Shown here piece by piece: positions 34,926-47,161 of a stretch of 64,000 nt of DNA. How positions within the stretch are numbered: position 1 is the stretch's first letter; each line of letters begins with the position of its first letter. The notes beneath the pieces were generated by a model, which made no database searches, was not told the origin of the DNA, and saw nothing but the letters and a program-made list of their open reading frames with translations. This stretch comes from Eremomyces bilateralis CBS 781.70. Lineage: Eukaryota > Ascomycota > Dothideomycetes > Eremomycetales > Eremomycetaceae. The stretch is taken from contig NW_022985072.1 in assembly GCF_010015585.1 (NCBI RefSeq), positions 1,431,429 to 1,495,428 on the forward strand, written 5' to 3'. The position numbers and the translations under genes were made by a program.

Positions 34926-37900
34926 GGTTCATGGAAGAATCGGGGCTTTGTACCGATGTCCTCGATTTCCCGAAATGCAGGTCCAGTGCGACGTTAGAAG
35001 TACTCCAAGCTAGAGATCGCGATCGGAGGCGTGCCGCGGGGCAGTGGAGCCGGGCGCAACAGGACACAAAAAGCAAAGGGACTTAAAGATGGAGCGCGGA
35101 TAGACCAGACGAGCGCAGTAAAGACAGGATAGGATGCAGATGTGATGCGCAACGAGCCGACGGCAAAGGGTGATACAACGCGAAGCAATGGAACAGTGGC
35201 GAAGGAAAAAGGGAAGGGGAGGTACAGAACAATTGATATTTGAATGGTTGGACACGATATCTTAGACAAGCTGCTCGAGGCTACGGTGCGGTGCCCCATG
35301 GTGGACTTGGGGGATGGTGTAAGGATGGACGGGACCATGGTCCATGGGGATGCGGATGGGGGTGCGTCTCATCTGTAGACTTTTGGGCGCAGAATTCAGT
35401 CCACTCGAAGCCTCGAACCACCTGCAGTCATGACAGGCCAAACAATGAACTGTCTAAACACCACTGCATCTGCGCTTCTGCAGGTGCAAAAACCGCTGAC
35501 GCGACCCTGCCCATTCACCTGCAGGAGGTTAGCACTTAGCCTGTCGTCGTCTCGTCGAGGAGCAGGCTACGGGGTGAACCAAGTGTTAGAGAATTTTCCA
35601 TGGCTTCTTCCATGCTTCTGGCGTGGCTTCTGGAAGCTTTCCCCGTTCGTCTAGTAACCTTTCGGGAACTCGGAGACGCTGTGGGCCGACTGGGGTAGGC
35701 CTGGGGGAATCGATCGCGAATGGAGACTGGCGTGCTGCCAAACTCAAATGCTGCCCACTTCTCAACCGGCTCCTAACTTCGTTCACTATACAGCGGCAGT
35801 CCGTAGAAAGTAGAGACTCGGAATTGACCCTCTTCGCCCGCAGGTATTTGCGTGGAATAGGTAAGCAGCAGTGGTATTTGGAACGGTGAGCGTTCTCCTT
35901 TCTGGCTTCATCTAACCCAAAAGTCGGAACACCACCGTGACAGGCACCAGTTCCCGCCAAGAAGCCCAAGACGACAGCAGCTTTTTGGCTTATTGCTCGT
36001 GCAGAAACGTACTGGGGATGTCATATGGTGAGGTGCAGAAATTCATCTATCTGCGACACACCACACAGACGGGAAATGACGAGAGGGCGCGAAACGACCA
36101 GTAGCCGCTCTTGGCACGTCTTCTAGAAGATTGCCGGAAGGGTTATAGGCTGATGCACGTATGAAACGCTCCCTCTATCGAAACCGGTGATTTGTTCATT
36201 GGCTCGCCCGTCTTCGCGTTTCTTGTACTCTATCGAGCCCCTGACCGGGTTCGTTCAGCCTTGTGGTGCAGGTTTGATGCGTCACCTCGCCCTAGTGCCG
36301 GCGGTCAGATCTCGCCGCAGCCTGTGACCGACATTCTCACTTTACCGTCGGTTCATCGTGAATTCATGGCCCGGATTCCAGGAGAAATGCGGGTGGACCA
36401 GGCGATATACCATGTAGGCGGCCAATTTTTAGAGTTTGGAATGGAACGTTTGGAAGCTTCTCGGAATACTCAGATTCGCCTAATAGCGACAAGGTCCAGC
36501 GGCACACTGAGGCACGGAGGTTCGCCGTTGTGACATGCTGATTATAGCCTTCGCCGGATGCTGGTCCCGACTGGATAAGCTCTAGTAGTCTGTATGACTT
36601 GCATCATCGCTTAGAAGAATTGTATGGCCTTCAAAGTTTCAACACGTTTCGAGCGATTCATCCATAGTCTGACAGGCTTCTGACACCAGAATGCCTTAAG
36701 ACGTTGTTAAATGACGGCGAACCTGCATGCTATCCCAACACTCTCGCGTTCCCGGTAGACATAATTAATATTATTACGGAATATAGTTACCCCTAACATG
36801 TGAACTGTGGCTTCAATTGCTATATTCTAGCATCTGATTCTCGCAAGCGACGTCGGCCTAACCCGCCAGAAACGGCAAGGCTGCCGACCGGTTTGATGGG
36901 TAGTCCCGACTTCTAATGACGCAGCAATTAACTTCAATATCAACGACAACGGTGGATAAACTACCGACCATGGATTCACATTGAGGCTCCGCAGCTGTCA
37001 AACAGCCGTCATCCCATGCTCAATATACCACAAACTGGTGGCTTGTGAAACGAGTCGGAAAAAGGGGTAACGAATCGCAGCTCGATCGCGGTCGAAGATC
37101 ACGTTGAGACGATTGAGAGGCCACCGGGAGACTAGAAGAGCATGAATCGGATAGCTCAGTCGTATCATTTCATTCGTTTTCTTTGTTGTCTATGGTAGAA
37201 TGGAGAATGTCGATACGATAGTCGTCTGGTTTCACTACTGCACAGTGCACACAGGCTGTGGCTTGACGCGTGTGCGGCGAAGGGAAGAAAAATGGTGCTA
37301 ACTTACCTAATAACGGGCAGAAATAACGGAATGGAATAGAGGAGAACGGGTGAGCCAGTACCACCGCCCATTGCCCATCACTCAGTGTGGTAGGCTGCCC
37401 GTAAGCAGGTAAGAGGAGGGGGTCATGGGGGCACCGAGGCGCCACACAACGAAAATACGAAACAGAGAAAGAGTAAATTCCTGGTACCTGCCCGATTGGG
37501 TATGTCGAGGCAACCGAGCGGAATTTAATCCCGCCTTCTGGCTTTTACACCAGACAAGTGATAAGTGACAAGTGATGCCAACATGCGGGATTCACGTTAC
37601 CTACCTGGAGATGAAACCTCCAGTATTCGGCGGTTCAGTCTACCGTGACCGTGCTGTCAAACTCGGATAGGCATTCTGCTGTACAGGCGGTAGCGAAATA
37701 GAGTTTCAAGTTGACATCTGATGATCTCATATCGAAGTTTCACAGGAGGACATGGTTTTCCACAGATATACTCTGGTATCAGCTACAGTCAGGTATCAGG
37801 TATGCTTATGTCGCTTCCAGCTTTGGAAGATAGTTGGCTTCAAAGTTCAAACCACATGAGCAAAACCATCAAGATGCGAGAAACCTGCGGAGTTGTCATC

Positions 37901-38819
37901 CTCCTCGCAAAGTCGCGACATCCATGCGGGAAAGCGGAGCCATCGATCACAGGCGATGGCATCGAAATCGGCCCCTCCTGAGCATCTGATTATAATGCCC
38001 ATCCACAACCCGTTCTAGGTTCCAGGATATTAATACCGGCTTCCTGCACCAACATATGCAAGCAAAAGTCGGAGTCATCAGTTCGTATTCCCTTCTCTGG
38101 TATCTCCACATTGATGTCAAGATTTTGGGTCGAAACAGCGCCGTTCCCTTAGACGGGACTGGGAGAATGACCTGATTCAAGGATGTCCTCTATTGATATG
38201 AGCACCACAATATTGCGTCAAAATTCCAGTCGTCTGAAGGTTCGCAACCCATTTACAACACAATGGATGAACCGTTCCAAAGGCCAACTGGGGTCGTGGT
38301 GGTATCAACATTGCAGATCTGGTGAAGGTGGTGCAATCCATTGAGTATTATTAATCCCGCGTCTTTGCAGCATTCACACATGTTCGGTTCTGCTGCCCGC
38401 ACCCAATCCTCGTCGAGGCATCAAAGTCGAGTGCGGTGTCTCGAACGAGAATAGCGCGCCAACCTTTCGAGCGGCGGGGTTCGATCGATCGCATGGTGTC
38501 CCAATTTAGGTTGGTTCACAGCACTGCCCGCTGGAATGGCGGAGGGCGATTGAAGATTCAAAAACTGTATGGCTCCTCATCTGGAGCTGACAAACTTTTG
38601 ATTTCTTCAATTCTCATCTTCGCTCCTCGATTCCTAACCAGATCTCTTCTTGGCTGGAGCATGTTAATCGTGGCGAGTCTCAGCATATGATCTGGTTTGG
38701 GGATACCGATAGTGATAGCGAACTCTACGCGTCAAATTGACCTTATCAACATTACAAATCGTCATTTCATCCTTCGTAGACATTTATTACTATTGTTCAC
38801 AAAACAAAACGTTCACATC
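34926..38819. other. 3.9-kb non-coding region between two divergent regulatory genes
   Basis: I see no gene I can support. Open frames up to 127 codons (35586-35969, 36192-36533) lack motifs or splice context. A small direct repeat of AAGTGA units occurs at 37553-37575. The size is unusual for this window, where most gaps are 0.2-1.4 kb. It may hold long promoters, upstream leaders or non-coding transcripts. Confidence 0.4.
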
Positions 38820-41009
38820 ATGTTGGATCAATCTCAGCGAGTTGTTCCCACGCGCAATTTCGTCGTCTACCGGGCATCATTAGATCCGGCAGACCCGTAT
38901 GATGCGTGCGCTCCCCTCGAATTCTATCCTGAGCGTGATTCGGACGAGCTGTTCGAGGCTCTAAGGGAGGCTTTCCCTCATGTTCGTACCCACAAGGAAC
39001 GTGTCCGAGATGCAGTCATCGAATATCTCCTCATGGAGAAGGAAGAGCTTAGGAAGCAAGAAGATACGACCATGCCGTCCGCCTCCAATTTCGACTTCGC
39101 CATGTTCCCCACCCCCACGGACAGCTTCACTGAGGCTGGGCCTTCAAATCCGCTTGGGAGCATGGACATATTCCCGCAATCTTCCAACATGATCCCGTCC
39201 CTCTCTGCAGACGGCTTCGAACTCGACCTCTCCCTCACCTCCCCATCCGATTCTTTCCTCTCCTCCCCCGATTCTTTCCTCACCTTCACCACTCCCGACA
39301 TGACCCCATTGATGTCGGCTCCTTTCGACTCTTTCCCAAGCGACGATGCCTCCCGGAGCGTTTCACAGGCGTCCTCAGTCGCCGGTCCCTCGGCCAGCGC
39401 GACACCAGCCATGGAGCAGTTGACCACGGTGTGGAGCATCTCAAGCGAGCCGCAGCCGAAAAGGCGGTCTCGACGAGCCATGACCGAGGACGAGAAAAAG
39501 GCGTACCGAAAGAAGAGGGTCGTTGGCGCATGTGCCGAGTGCCGGAGGAAGAGGAGGAAGGTTAGTCACTAAGATCAATCGTGTTGAATCCAGGCTAATT
39601 CAGTTCAGTGCCAACATACGGGCGTCGAAGCCCAGTATGCGAAGGTGGCAACCAATGATCAGATACCGATCAGGTATAAAGTCCGTCAGCCAGACAAACC
39701 ACAATCTGTCCGACTCGATCGCTCCAGTCCGGGAATGGTGTCCGATCGTCTTGTCAGCTCCGCTGGCCTCGCAAATCTTCCCTCCAGCGACATCAACGAA
39801 CCATGGCAGGCCATACCATTCAAATCGGAAGGCGACCTTGAGAGGCATTACGAAGACCTCTATCTCACCCCGATGTCCACCAGTTCGGAAGAGAGCGCAA
39901 ACCAAGTACTCCAGGACGAATTCGGCCTCAAGCAGAACGCCATCAACATGTCCCACAAGGCTCCAGGGGCAATAGTCATGAGAAACCAGCTCAGCCGCAA
40001 TCCATTCCCACTCCCAACCGACGACAGCTCATCGCTAGATCCCCGTGGACTATCGCCCGGCTTCGTTCGGCCTCCTGCCGCTACATCGATCTCGGAACAC
40101 TCGTCTCCAGGACTTGGGTCGTCATTTACGGACCTGTCCTTTTCACTGTCGGGAGACCTTCTCCATACCAGTTCTCTCCGTCCAACCGCTAGCCAAGGAA
40201 TCACCGGCCTCGGGGAATCCGTTGGGCTCAGCTCTTCCTCCTCTTCCCAGTTCACCGATGAAAATGTCCGACGTCGCCCTCGTTTGTCATTCCCCGCTAC
40301 GGATGGCCTCGGGGATGCGGCCCGCACGGCTCACGTCTCCCGCCAATCCACCGCCGGGCTTACCGACTCTGTTTGGCCAAGCTCCTCCCTTATGCGGCAA
40401 CTCACGAGCGACAACGTTCGGCGTCTTCCTTTGGCGTCCGGCACTCCGGATGTTCACCAAGATTCTGTTCGCGGGGTTCCCGTCTCCCGCCGCGTAATGG
40501 CCGCTATCTCTCTCCCCACCCCATCCGCACCGTCAGCAGCGCGGGAATCAAAGGGCGTATCCGCAATCGCCGGCCTCCCGCTTTCTGCCTCACCTGGCGT
40601 AACCGCTCCCTCTCCTTCCCCCACGACCTCAGTGTCGTCAAATGGTGGACTTATCTCCACCCCGTCCTCCGTGGCCATTCGACGGTTCAAGAACCCCTCC
40701 CCCCCTCTTCCGGTTCTTTCATCCCCGGTGGCCACGGCCGTGTCCGGCAGCGCCGACAAGCGCGCTGCCACGACCCAAACGGTCGCCTCCCTGGCCCACA
40801 GTGGTGTCATGGGCGACCTGGTGTCGGCGGCGAAGATTTACTTCGCCGTCATGGGCGCGCTCTGTGTGCTCTGCAATATCATGAGTCAGCAGAATGCGCA
40901 GGCCAGGAAGACAGCGCGGATGCCGATCGACAGTGTGTGTCGTGCTGTTCGTGTACGGTCAGGCAGGATGTTCTGGGGGTCAATGCACGGTCCTATCGCT
41001 GTCGTTTAA
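38820..41009 (+). CDS. Putative regulator with a half Zn-cluster motif
   Basis: Exons 38820-39560 and 39609-41009 encode 713 residues; the 48-nt intron (GTTAGT...TTCAG) splits the motif. Residues 238-248 read CAECRRKRRKC, i.e. C-x2-C-x6-C with the basic spacing of a fungal Zn2Cys6 cluster, preceded by an Arg/Lys-rich stretch. The second trio of cysteines does not follow; the next 100 residues contain none in the right spacing. N-terminal residues 1-110 are globular in appearance. Most of the rest is Ser/Pro-rich and low complexity. A hydrophobic segment lies near the C-terminus (AAKIYFAVMGALCVLCNIM). I do not know a function. It may be a DNA-binding protein of a half-cluster type or a decayed regulator. 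In the second exon, long overlapping frames make the exact 3' end less certain. Confidence 0.68.
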
Positions 41010-41501
41010 CCCTACTGGTAAACATTTGCCGTAGGTGGGGTTGGCCTGGTGAGCTGGGGTTTACTTTGATGCTTTGCTCTTTAGCGTGGCGCTTGGTGTC
41101 GTGACTCGTTTTCAACCGTCACATTGGACTGTCTCAACGAAGTCTAATTCCCCATTGAAATCGATTTGGTTTTATGTATCGTAGGCCTTGGTGGCGGTTC
41201 TTAGCTGCCAACCGTGATGTATTACATCGACCTGAATGAATCTATAACTGAGGCTAGAATCTATCTACATGTAGCCTGTAGTGCGAAAGTGAGCCGTAAA
41301 CGCGGCGTATTCCGTCCAGGGAGATGATCGGTCATTTCCCGGCGCGGTCAGTGCCTGCCCATGATCCCAATGACTTCCTTGCGACCGGCAGTGTATGTAG
41401 CTTGGTGTGACTCCATTCACAGGTTCAGCTAGTCCTAAAGCCAACCTCAATGGAATTCAGGTGAAATAGGTAAAAGGGTATCATCCCAAATCTTCTTGTT
41501 T
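41010..41501. other. Intergenic stretch
   Basis: 3' flanks of two convergent genes. No feature recognised. Confidence 0.4.
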
Positions 41502-41986
41502 TCAAAACGGACTTGCGGCTTCTAAAAGCCCGGCCGCCTTGAATGTCCGAGGCGACGAGATGACCACTTCCACGGGGTATTTCCACTCCATATACTTCCC
41601 CCAACCTAAAGCGCTGCGGTCAGCCGGCGATCATCCTAAATCAGCGACGTGAAGTACATACCCCAATAAGCACACTTCCTCCCAAAATACTTCCCCACAT
41701 ACGGCACCACAACCATCGTCAACAGCAGCTCCAACTGCTGCAAGCTCTCCCTCCACTCTCGCTCGGCGTCGCTCTCGTCCCCGACGTCGGTGTCAGATCC
41801 GTCGTCCGTTGTCGCCTCGGACGGGAGGGAGTCGAAGTCGTTCTCGGAGGAGGGCTGCCGTTGCAGGAACTGGGAGGGGCTGTAGGATTCGTGGGGGGAC
41901 GGGAGCTCGGAGGGGGTGGGGAGGATGTAGGATGAGGAGGTGGTGGTGGAGGCGCGGGAGGGGGGCGAGGGGGATGGGTCGGTCAT
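41502..41986 (-). CDS. Mim2-like mitochondrial outer-membrane protein
   Basis: Exons 41986-41662 and 41605-41502 encode 142 residues; the intron is 56 nt (GTATGT...TTTAG). An acidic, Ser-rich N-terminus (DDGSDTDVGDESDAEREW) precedes a hydrophobic helix around LELLLTMVVVPYVGKYFGRK. A Trp/Tyr-rich segment (KYMEWKYPVEVV) and a short tail follow. I recall this pattern from the small fungal protein Mim2, which with Mim1 inserts helical proteins into the mitochondrial outer membrane, but short length makes the assignment tentative. The gene is divergent from RFC2. The chosen ATG removes a basic, unlike-looking N-terminal extension. Confidence 0.65.
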
Positions 41987-42314
41987 TGTGTGGAAGGATA
42001 GGGGTGGAGATATATGCTTTATAACATCATGGACTTGAGATGGGAAGGCCCAGTTGCGAGCTGCGCAAGAGGATGGTTCAAGTGTCGACGTTGCTGCTGA
42101 GGTGAGCTCTCCACATCCTATCACGGGGATGGGGTTCAATTCACGGTCACATGACTGCCAAGGCTTTGCATTAGCTCGACGCGTCTTCGTCTTTAAACGC
42201 GTCGGACTTTAGTGCTCGGATTTCCACTCATCTTCCAGATATGCTGAAATTCCCAGCCCATGAGACACGCTTCAATCCACACCAACTTATACGATCAGAG
42301 AATTGAGTCACGCA
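41987..42314. promoter_or_regulatory. Divergent promoter with two ACGCGT (MCB) boxes
   Basis: These 328 bp separate the start codons of the Mim2-like gene and RFC2. Two exact ACGCGT hexamers lie at 42179-42184 and 42197-42202, 18 bp apart and about 115-135 bp upstream of the RFC2 start. ACGCGT is the Mlu1 cell-cycle box bound by MBF, which drives DNA-replication genes at G1/S in yeasts. Presence of the sites is direct; their use here is inferred. Confidence 0.6.
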
Positions 42315-43529
42315 ATGGCCAACTTCTTCGATCTCAAGGCCCGCAAGGCCGCGGCAAGCGCTGGTGCATCATCAAAAGGAACGCAGAAAGCAGACCGAAG
42401 CTCACTCCAGCCATGGGTCGAGAAATAGTATGTCCTTCCTATGCACCGATGCCAGCCAGCACCCGTTCTCACACCTCCCAGCCGTCCTAAATCCCTCTCC
42501 GAAGTCACCGCCCAAGACCACACCATCTCCGTCCTCCAACGCACCATGCAAGCCTCAAACCTCCCGCACATGCTCTTCTACGGGCCCCCGGGCACCGGCA
42601 AGACCTCCACAATCCTCGCCCTCGCCAAGCAGCTCTACGGGCCCGAGCTGTTCCGCTCCCGCGTCCTCGAGCTCAACGCCTCCGACGAGCGTGGCATCGC
42701 CATCGTCCGCGAGAAGGTCAAGGACTTCGCCCGCCAGCAGCTGTCGAACCCGCCCTCCGGGCCAGCAGGGGTGGAGTATCGGAAGCGGTATCCCTGTCCG
42801 CCGTTTAAGATCATCGTGCTGGACGAGGCAGATAGCATGACGCAGGACGCGCAGAGTGCACTGCGGAGGACGATGGAGACGTATAGCAAGATCACGCGGT
42901 TCTGTCTGGTGTGCAACTACGTCACGAGGATCATCGATCCGCTGGCGAGTCGGTGTAGCAAGTTCCGGTTTAAGAGCCTCGATCATAAGAATGCGAGTCA
43001 GCGGCTGAAAGACATTGCGGGGACCGAGGGCATCAGGGTGGGTGATGGGGCCGTCGATGCATTGGTCAAGTGCAGTGAGGGCGACCTACGACGAGCGATC
43101 ACGTATCTCCAGAGCGCCGCACGTCTCGTGGTGCCGACGAAACAAGCCGCAAAAGGGGAGGATGAGATGGACATCGACGATGCCGAGGGGTCGCAGCTGG
43201 TCACGGTGACGATCGTTGAAGAAATCGCCGGAATCATTCCGGGGCAGACGATCGAGAGTCTGCTAAACGCCATGCGACCCATGCCCAAAAAACAGGCGTA
43301 CGACTCCATCGCGACGGTGGTGCAAGATCTGATTTCGGACGGGTGGAGCGCGTCGCAGCTGTTAAATCAGATGTACGAGAAGGTGCTCTTCGACGAGCGG
43401 ATCGCGGACATACAGAAGCAGACCATCGCGATCGTCTTCTCCGAGACGGACAAGCGGCTCGTCGACGGGGCGGACGAACATCTCGAAGTGCTCGATCTGG
43501 CGTTGAAGGTGTCCGAGTGCATGGCATGA
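42315..43529 (+). CDS. RFC2: Replication factor C subunit 2 (clamp loader; human RFC4 orthologue)
   Basis: Exons 42315-42427 and 42482-43529 encode 386 residues; the intron is 54 nt (GTATGT...CCCAG), and its removal restores the conserved PWVEKYRPKSL. Walker A is GPPGTGKT (residues 72-79), Walker B is IIVLDEAD, and the SRC arginine-finger motif is ASRCSKF. The block [12 protein letters not shown] and the sequence of the collar domain match yeast Rfc2/human RFC4 better than the other small subunits. An Asp/Glu-rich insert (about residues 275-290) interrupts domain II. The pentameric complex loads PCNA on primed DNA; small subunits are shared with the Rad24, Ctf18 and Elg1 complexes. Confidence 0.95.
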
Positions 43530-43786
43530 GGAGTCCATGAAGCATACATGACCGTCACGAAATGAATGGGATGCACGGCGTTTCAACATTTCATTATCAT
43601 CTGCCGAAGTCCAGGTTGTGATGAATCTTGCCAACTATCCAGGCTGACCTTCCTCTACACAAGACCCCTCGTTATTGCCTTGCGGACGCATTCGCATGCT
43701 ATGTATACTGCGCTCGAACGGACCGGAACGATCTAAGTATGGGTTTGGGCCAAGATGTGGTCGACCGATCGGTCGGTATCGTCAAT

Positions 43787-45834
43787 CTATTTCAAGCTAA
43801 ACCCCTTGACCCTCTTAGCAAGCTGATCGGTAGAAGGACTGGCAGTGGCAGTGCTGGGGCTTGGGGTGTTGTCGGAAAAGGGCTGATGGTCTGAAAAGGG
43901 ACGCTTCGGGGGTCTCTCACCGCTGTCATGGACAATTGTCCGGAGTGTGGCCCAACCGGGAGCGTTCTGCAACTGGTAGCCGTCGGCGAGGTCGTGCTTG
44001 GATGCGAGGCGGCACAGGACCTCCTCCTCCTCCTAATCGAATAATATTAGCGAGATATAGACAGCGAATGAAACGTGTACACACCTTGCTCAGAATGTTC
44101 AGCGAATGGATGTAGCAGAGCAAGTGGAAGTCCGAGACCAGGTTGGTCCCACCCGCCTGGTTCAGCAACGGCGCCGACGACGAGGCCTGGATCTGCTTGG
44201 CTAACGCATGGAAATCCTGCGCCGCTCCCAGAATCTCGCGGTTCTCGATCGGGAACCCGGTGTGCGTGAATTGCGGCTTTCCATCCGTCGGGAAGCCATG
44301 CGTCAGGGCGACCAGCAGATACTCGACCGGGAACGCGGGCTTCGCGTTCTGCTGCACCTTCGCGCCGTACTCGTTCAGCTTGCGGTAGAACACCTCGGGG
44401 ATGTAGCGCACGCGGCCCAGCGACTGGTCCTCGGTTTCGTTCTGCACGAGCATCTGCCCCGGCTCAGCGGATGGCTCGATGATATCCGCGTGGACCATCT
44501 CCACGGCGGAGTTGCTGGCTTGGTACGCGGAGATGCCGATTTGGCCCGATTGGTCGCCGCTGACGACGCAGGTGACGAAGTTGGATCCGAATTTGCCGGT
44601 GTCGCTCCACTTGGTCGGTCTCGGATACCGGCCCTGGTATCGTGCTGCGAACACGATCTCGAGTGATGAAAGGAAGTACGAATCGATGTGTCGTTTGCAC
44701 ACGACCGTTCCATCGCCCGCTCCAGCGTCCAGCAAATCGGTGAAGATCACGCCTATCCTCTGCATCCCGCACATTCTCGCCACCTCGTCCACTGCGTCTT
44801 CGTTCGCCCACTCTCCCAGACTGATTCCGTCCACTTCACAGACTTGCGGGGGTTCGTAGATCGCCTCGACGACCGCTTTGGTCCCGAGCGGCACTTCTGT
44901 GTATTCCTCGCATCTGCCATATAAGAAACCCAACCGCTGGGACCCCGAGTGCCTCCAGAATTCTAGCAACGAGTTGACCATTCCCGACGAGGAAAACTCC
45001 ACGTGGTCGACCATCCGGAATTCCTGTGGTTGTAGTGTGATTGCGCTAGGCTGGCATTTCGTACAGATACCATCCGGCCATGGTGGATGACCGGAGGGAC
45101 ATTCCGGCCGTACTCGGAAATAGGGCTCGGTCAGTGGAGGCATATATGACGAGCCGGACTCGGGTTTGTTCTTGCCGTGGTTGATCTTTCGGAGATAGCT
45201 GTGGAAGGAGAGGTGTTTGATGTTCTTCTCTTTTAAATGTCCGGCATCGTATGGCTCCAGCGGCATGCAGTAGTCGCACATGCCCTTCGCGCCGTGGCGG
45301 CACATCTTGACGTCTTTCGGCCGCGAGATCTTGCCGTCTTGCTTGTCAAGGGCGTCATCCAACGGGGATTGTTTCACGACGTCCCACGGATTCCTTATGG
45401 TGGTTGGTGCGGTGTTTGACGAAGTGGCCGTGGCGGTACTTGTGCTTCGAGCCGGCTGTCCGTTTAGACTTCTCCCTCCTTCGGGTGCGGAGCCATTTGC
45501 ATGCCCATTGCCGTCGACGTTGGTGGTCGCATAGTCGTAGTATAGCATATCTCCATGGCTAATGACAAATGTTAGCCGTCTCTAGATACTGGTGGTATGA
45601 GGCATTATAGCCCTACCTCAGTCCCACTCTCTCAAAGCTGATCCCTTTGAGATCCCGGATCGGCCTCTCATCCCCACCGCGGGGCTTATTACTGAGCGTT
45701 ATAGAACTCTTATCGACGTTTGGCGGTAGCTTTTCGGCAAGCTCATTCTGGATGGACGGAAAATCCCCCTTGGGATTGACATTCAAGCGGAACTGGCCAT
45801 CACGACCTTGGAAGCGGAGGATTATCTTGCTCAT
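43787..45834 (-). CDS. NPL4: Npl4, ubiquitin-binding cofactor of Cdc48
   Basis: Exons 45834-45617, 45558-44085 and 44032-43787 encode 645 residues; the introns are 58 and 52 nt. The N-terminal ubiquitin-like domain (about 1-80) begins [16 protein letters not shown]. The zf-NPL4 region starts near residue 150, with [12 protein letters not shown] and later [16 protein letters not shown]. The MPN-like NPL4 domain follows ([31 protein letters not shown]). The final exon encodes the helical end and a Pro/Ser tail finishing KRVKGFSLK. With Ufd1, Npl4 recruits the Cdc48 ATPase to ubiquitinated substrates for ER-associated and chromatin-associated degradation. Length is close to fungal homologues, and all domains appear intact. 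Confidence 0.95.
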
Positions 45835-46404
45835 AGGGGGATGATGGGCTCTCGCTGAGCCAGGCTATGGGTATCAGATCGGAGCAGAACGAGAATGAAA
45901 AGTCCAGAACAGCTACTTTTAGTTATGTGAGGGTGTTTGAGCGGTGTTTAAAATGGGAGAATGGGAGAGATAAACTTCGGAAGAGGCAAGAGGCAAGTTG
46001 TCAAGTGTTATGTATTAGAACCGAAGCTCCAAGTTGAAGCTCCAAGTCGAGGTCGAAGCTTTGCGTCAGCGCGTTGCCTAATTATTTACTCCACAGTCCA
46101 CACATCGCCACTATCCAGGTTCACTGTCACTGGCTCAGTATCAGAACCTCTGCCGATGTGATCACGGACATATTCATTCACAGACATGTACACATAATCG
46201 CCTCGTCAGGTGTTGATAGAATCTACTGTTGTGTACCTATTTCCTACGAAGAAGCTGCAACACTCACCAGAATGGGCAGTGCATTTCTCCTACAGCATTG
46301 TGTATGCGATTCCTATCACCTCCATCGTTGAGCTGCGAACCCGCCCTGCACCCTACCAAGCTTCTAGGTCGCCTTTGATGCGTGTTTCCTAGCTCCCATT
46401 GACA
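45835..46404. other. Divergent intergenic region upstream of NPL4 and the small ARM-like gene
   Basis: It contains short local duplications (GAAGCTCCAAGT twice near 46020-46045; AATGGGAGA twice near 45953-45970). No gene is seen. Confidence 0.45.
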
Positions 46405-47161
46405 ATGGCGTCCAGCGATCGATGGATATGGCTCGGAGTTGGCGTGTTGACCTTCGTCGCTGTCAAGAGCGTCTCCTACGCCCTCGGAGACATCCTGCGC
46501 TTGACCGAAATTCAAGACCATAAACGAACTCCAGGTGTCTCGCAGGAGACGGAAGATGGTATGTATGCCACGTCTTGATATCCAGAACTACGGCTCACAT
46601 TTGCCTAGCGATCAACCTCGAGTCGCTATATCTTCTTGCGACCTGCCCAAATGTCGATATCCGGAAAGCGTATGTATCCCTTCGGTTTGCATCGCAGCAA
46701 CGCTAACCTGTCCCAGCGCTCTCAAGATTTTCTGCGACCGCTTCTCCCAGAACAACACAGCCAAGATGCTCCTAGGCGACGATCTCCTCCACCCCGACCC
46801 CGAAACCCGCACCATGGCCGCCCAAGCGGCCGCCGTTTTGGAGAAGTACGACGTCTCCCACGCTATCCACCAACTGCCACTCCCCTTTCTAAACCCGCAG
46901 AACCCGAGCGCGCGGACGCGGACGCGGGAAGAGAATCCGGAAGAGCTCGCGCTCCGGCGACGACGACGGGAGGCGATGGTTCTGAACGAGGGGGATCACC
47001 CGGTGCGGCAGGACGATATTATTCAACGAGGGGGGCGGGCGAGAGACGACGAGACGGCGATGACGGAAAGAGCTTTGGCAAGTCTGTCGGAGGAGCCTTC
47101 TGCTAGTACCTTAATGAACCGGCGTCGGGGGAGGCTGTCGGAGGAGACCGTCGGCATTTGA
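46405..47161 (+). CDS. Small membrane-anchored fungal protein, armadillo-like (function unknown)
   Basis: Exons 46405-46558, 46609-46669 and 46717-47161 encode 219 residues; the introns are 50 and 47 nt with GTATGT donors. An N-terminal hydrophobic segment (WIWLGVGVLTFVAVKSVSYAL) suggests a signal anchor. Helical repeats follow (ESLYLLATCPNVDIRKAALKIF), resembling a single armadillo/HEAT unit, and then a basic and acidic low-complexity tail. I believe similar proteins occur widely in Pezizomycotina, but I know no function. The model is supported by frame and splice signals. Confidence 0.72.

Noticed and set aside
38408-38520. Possible tRNA because of a GGGTTCGATCGA string
   Set aside because: No matching acceptor stem, D-arm or anticodon arm upstream. 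No other convincing B-box with a cloverleaf was found by eye in the window.
40373-41104. 243-codon frame overlapping the half-cluster regulator
   Set aside because: Shifted frame inside a Ser/Pro-rich exon; low-complexity DNA opens all frames. The chosen frame continues the zinc motif across a good intron.
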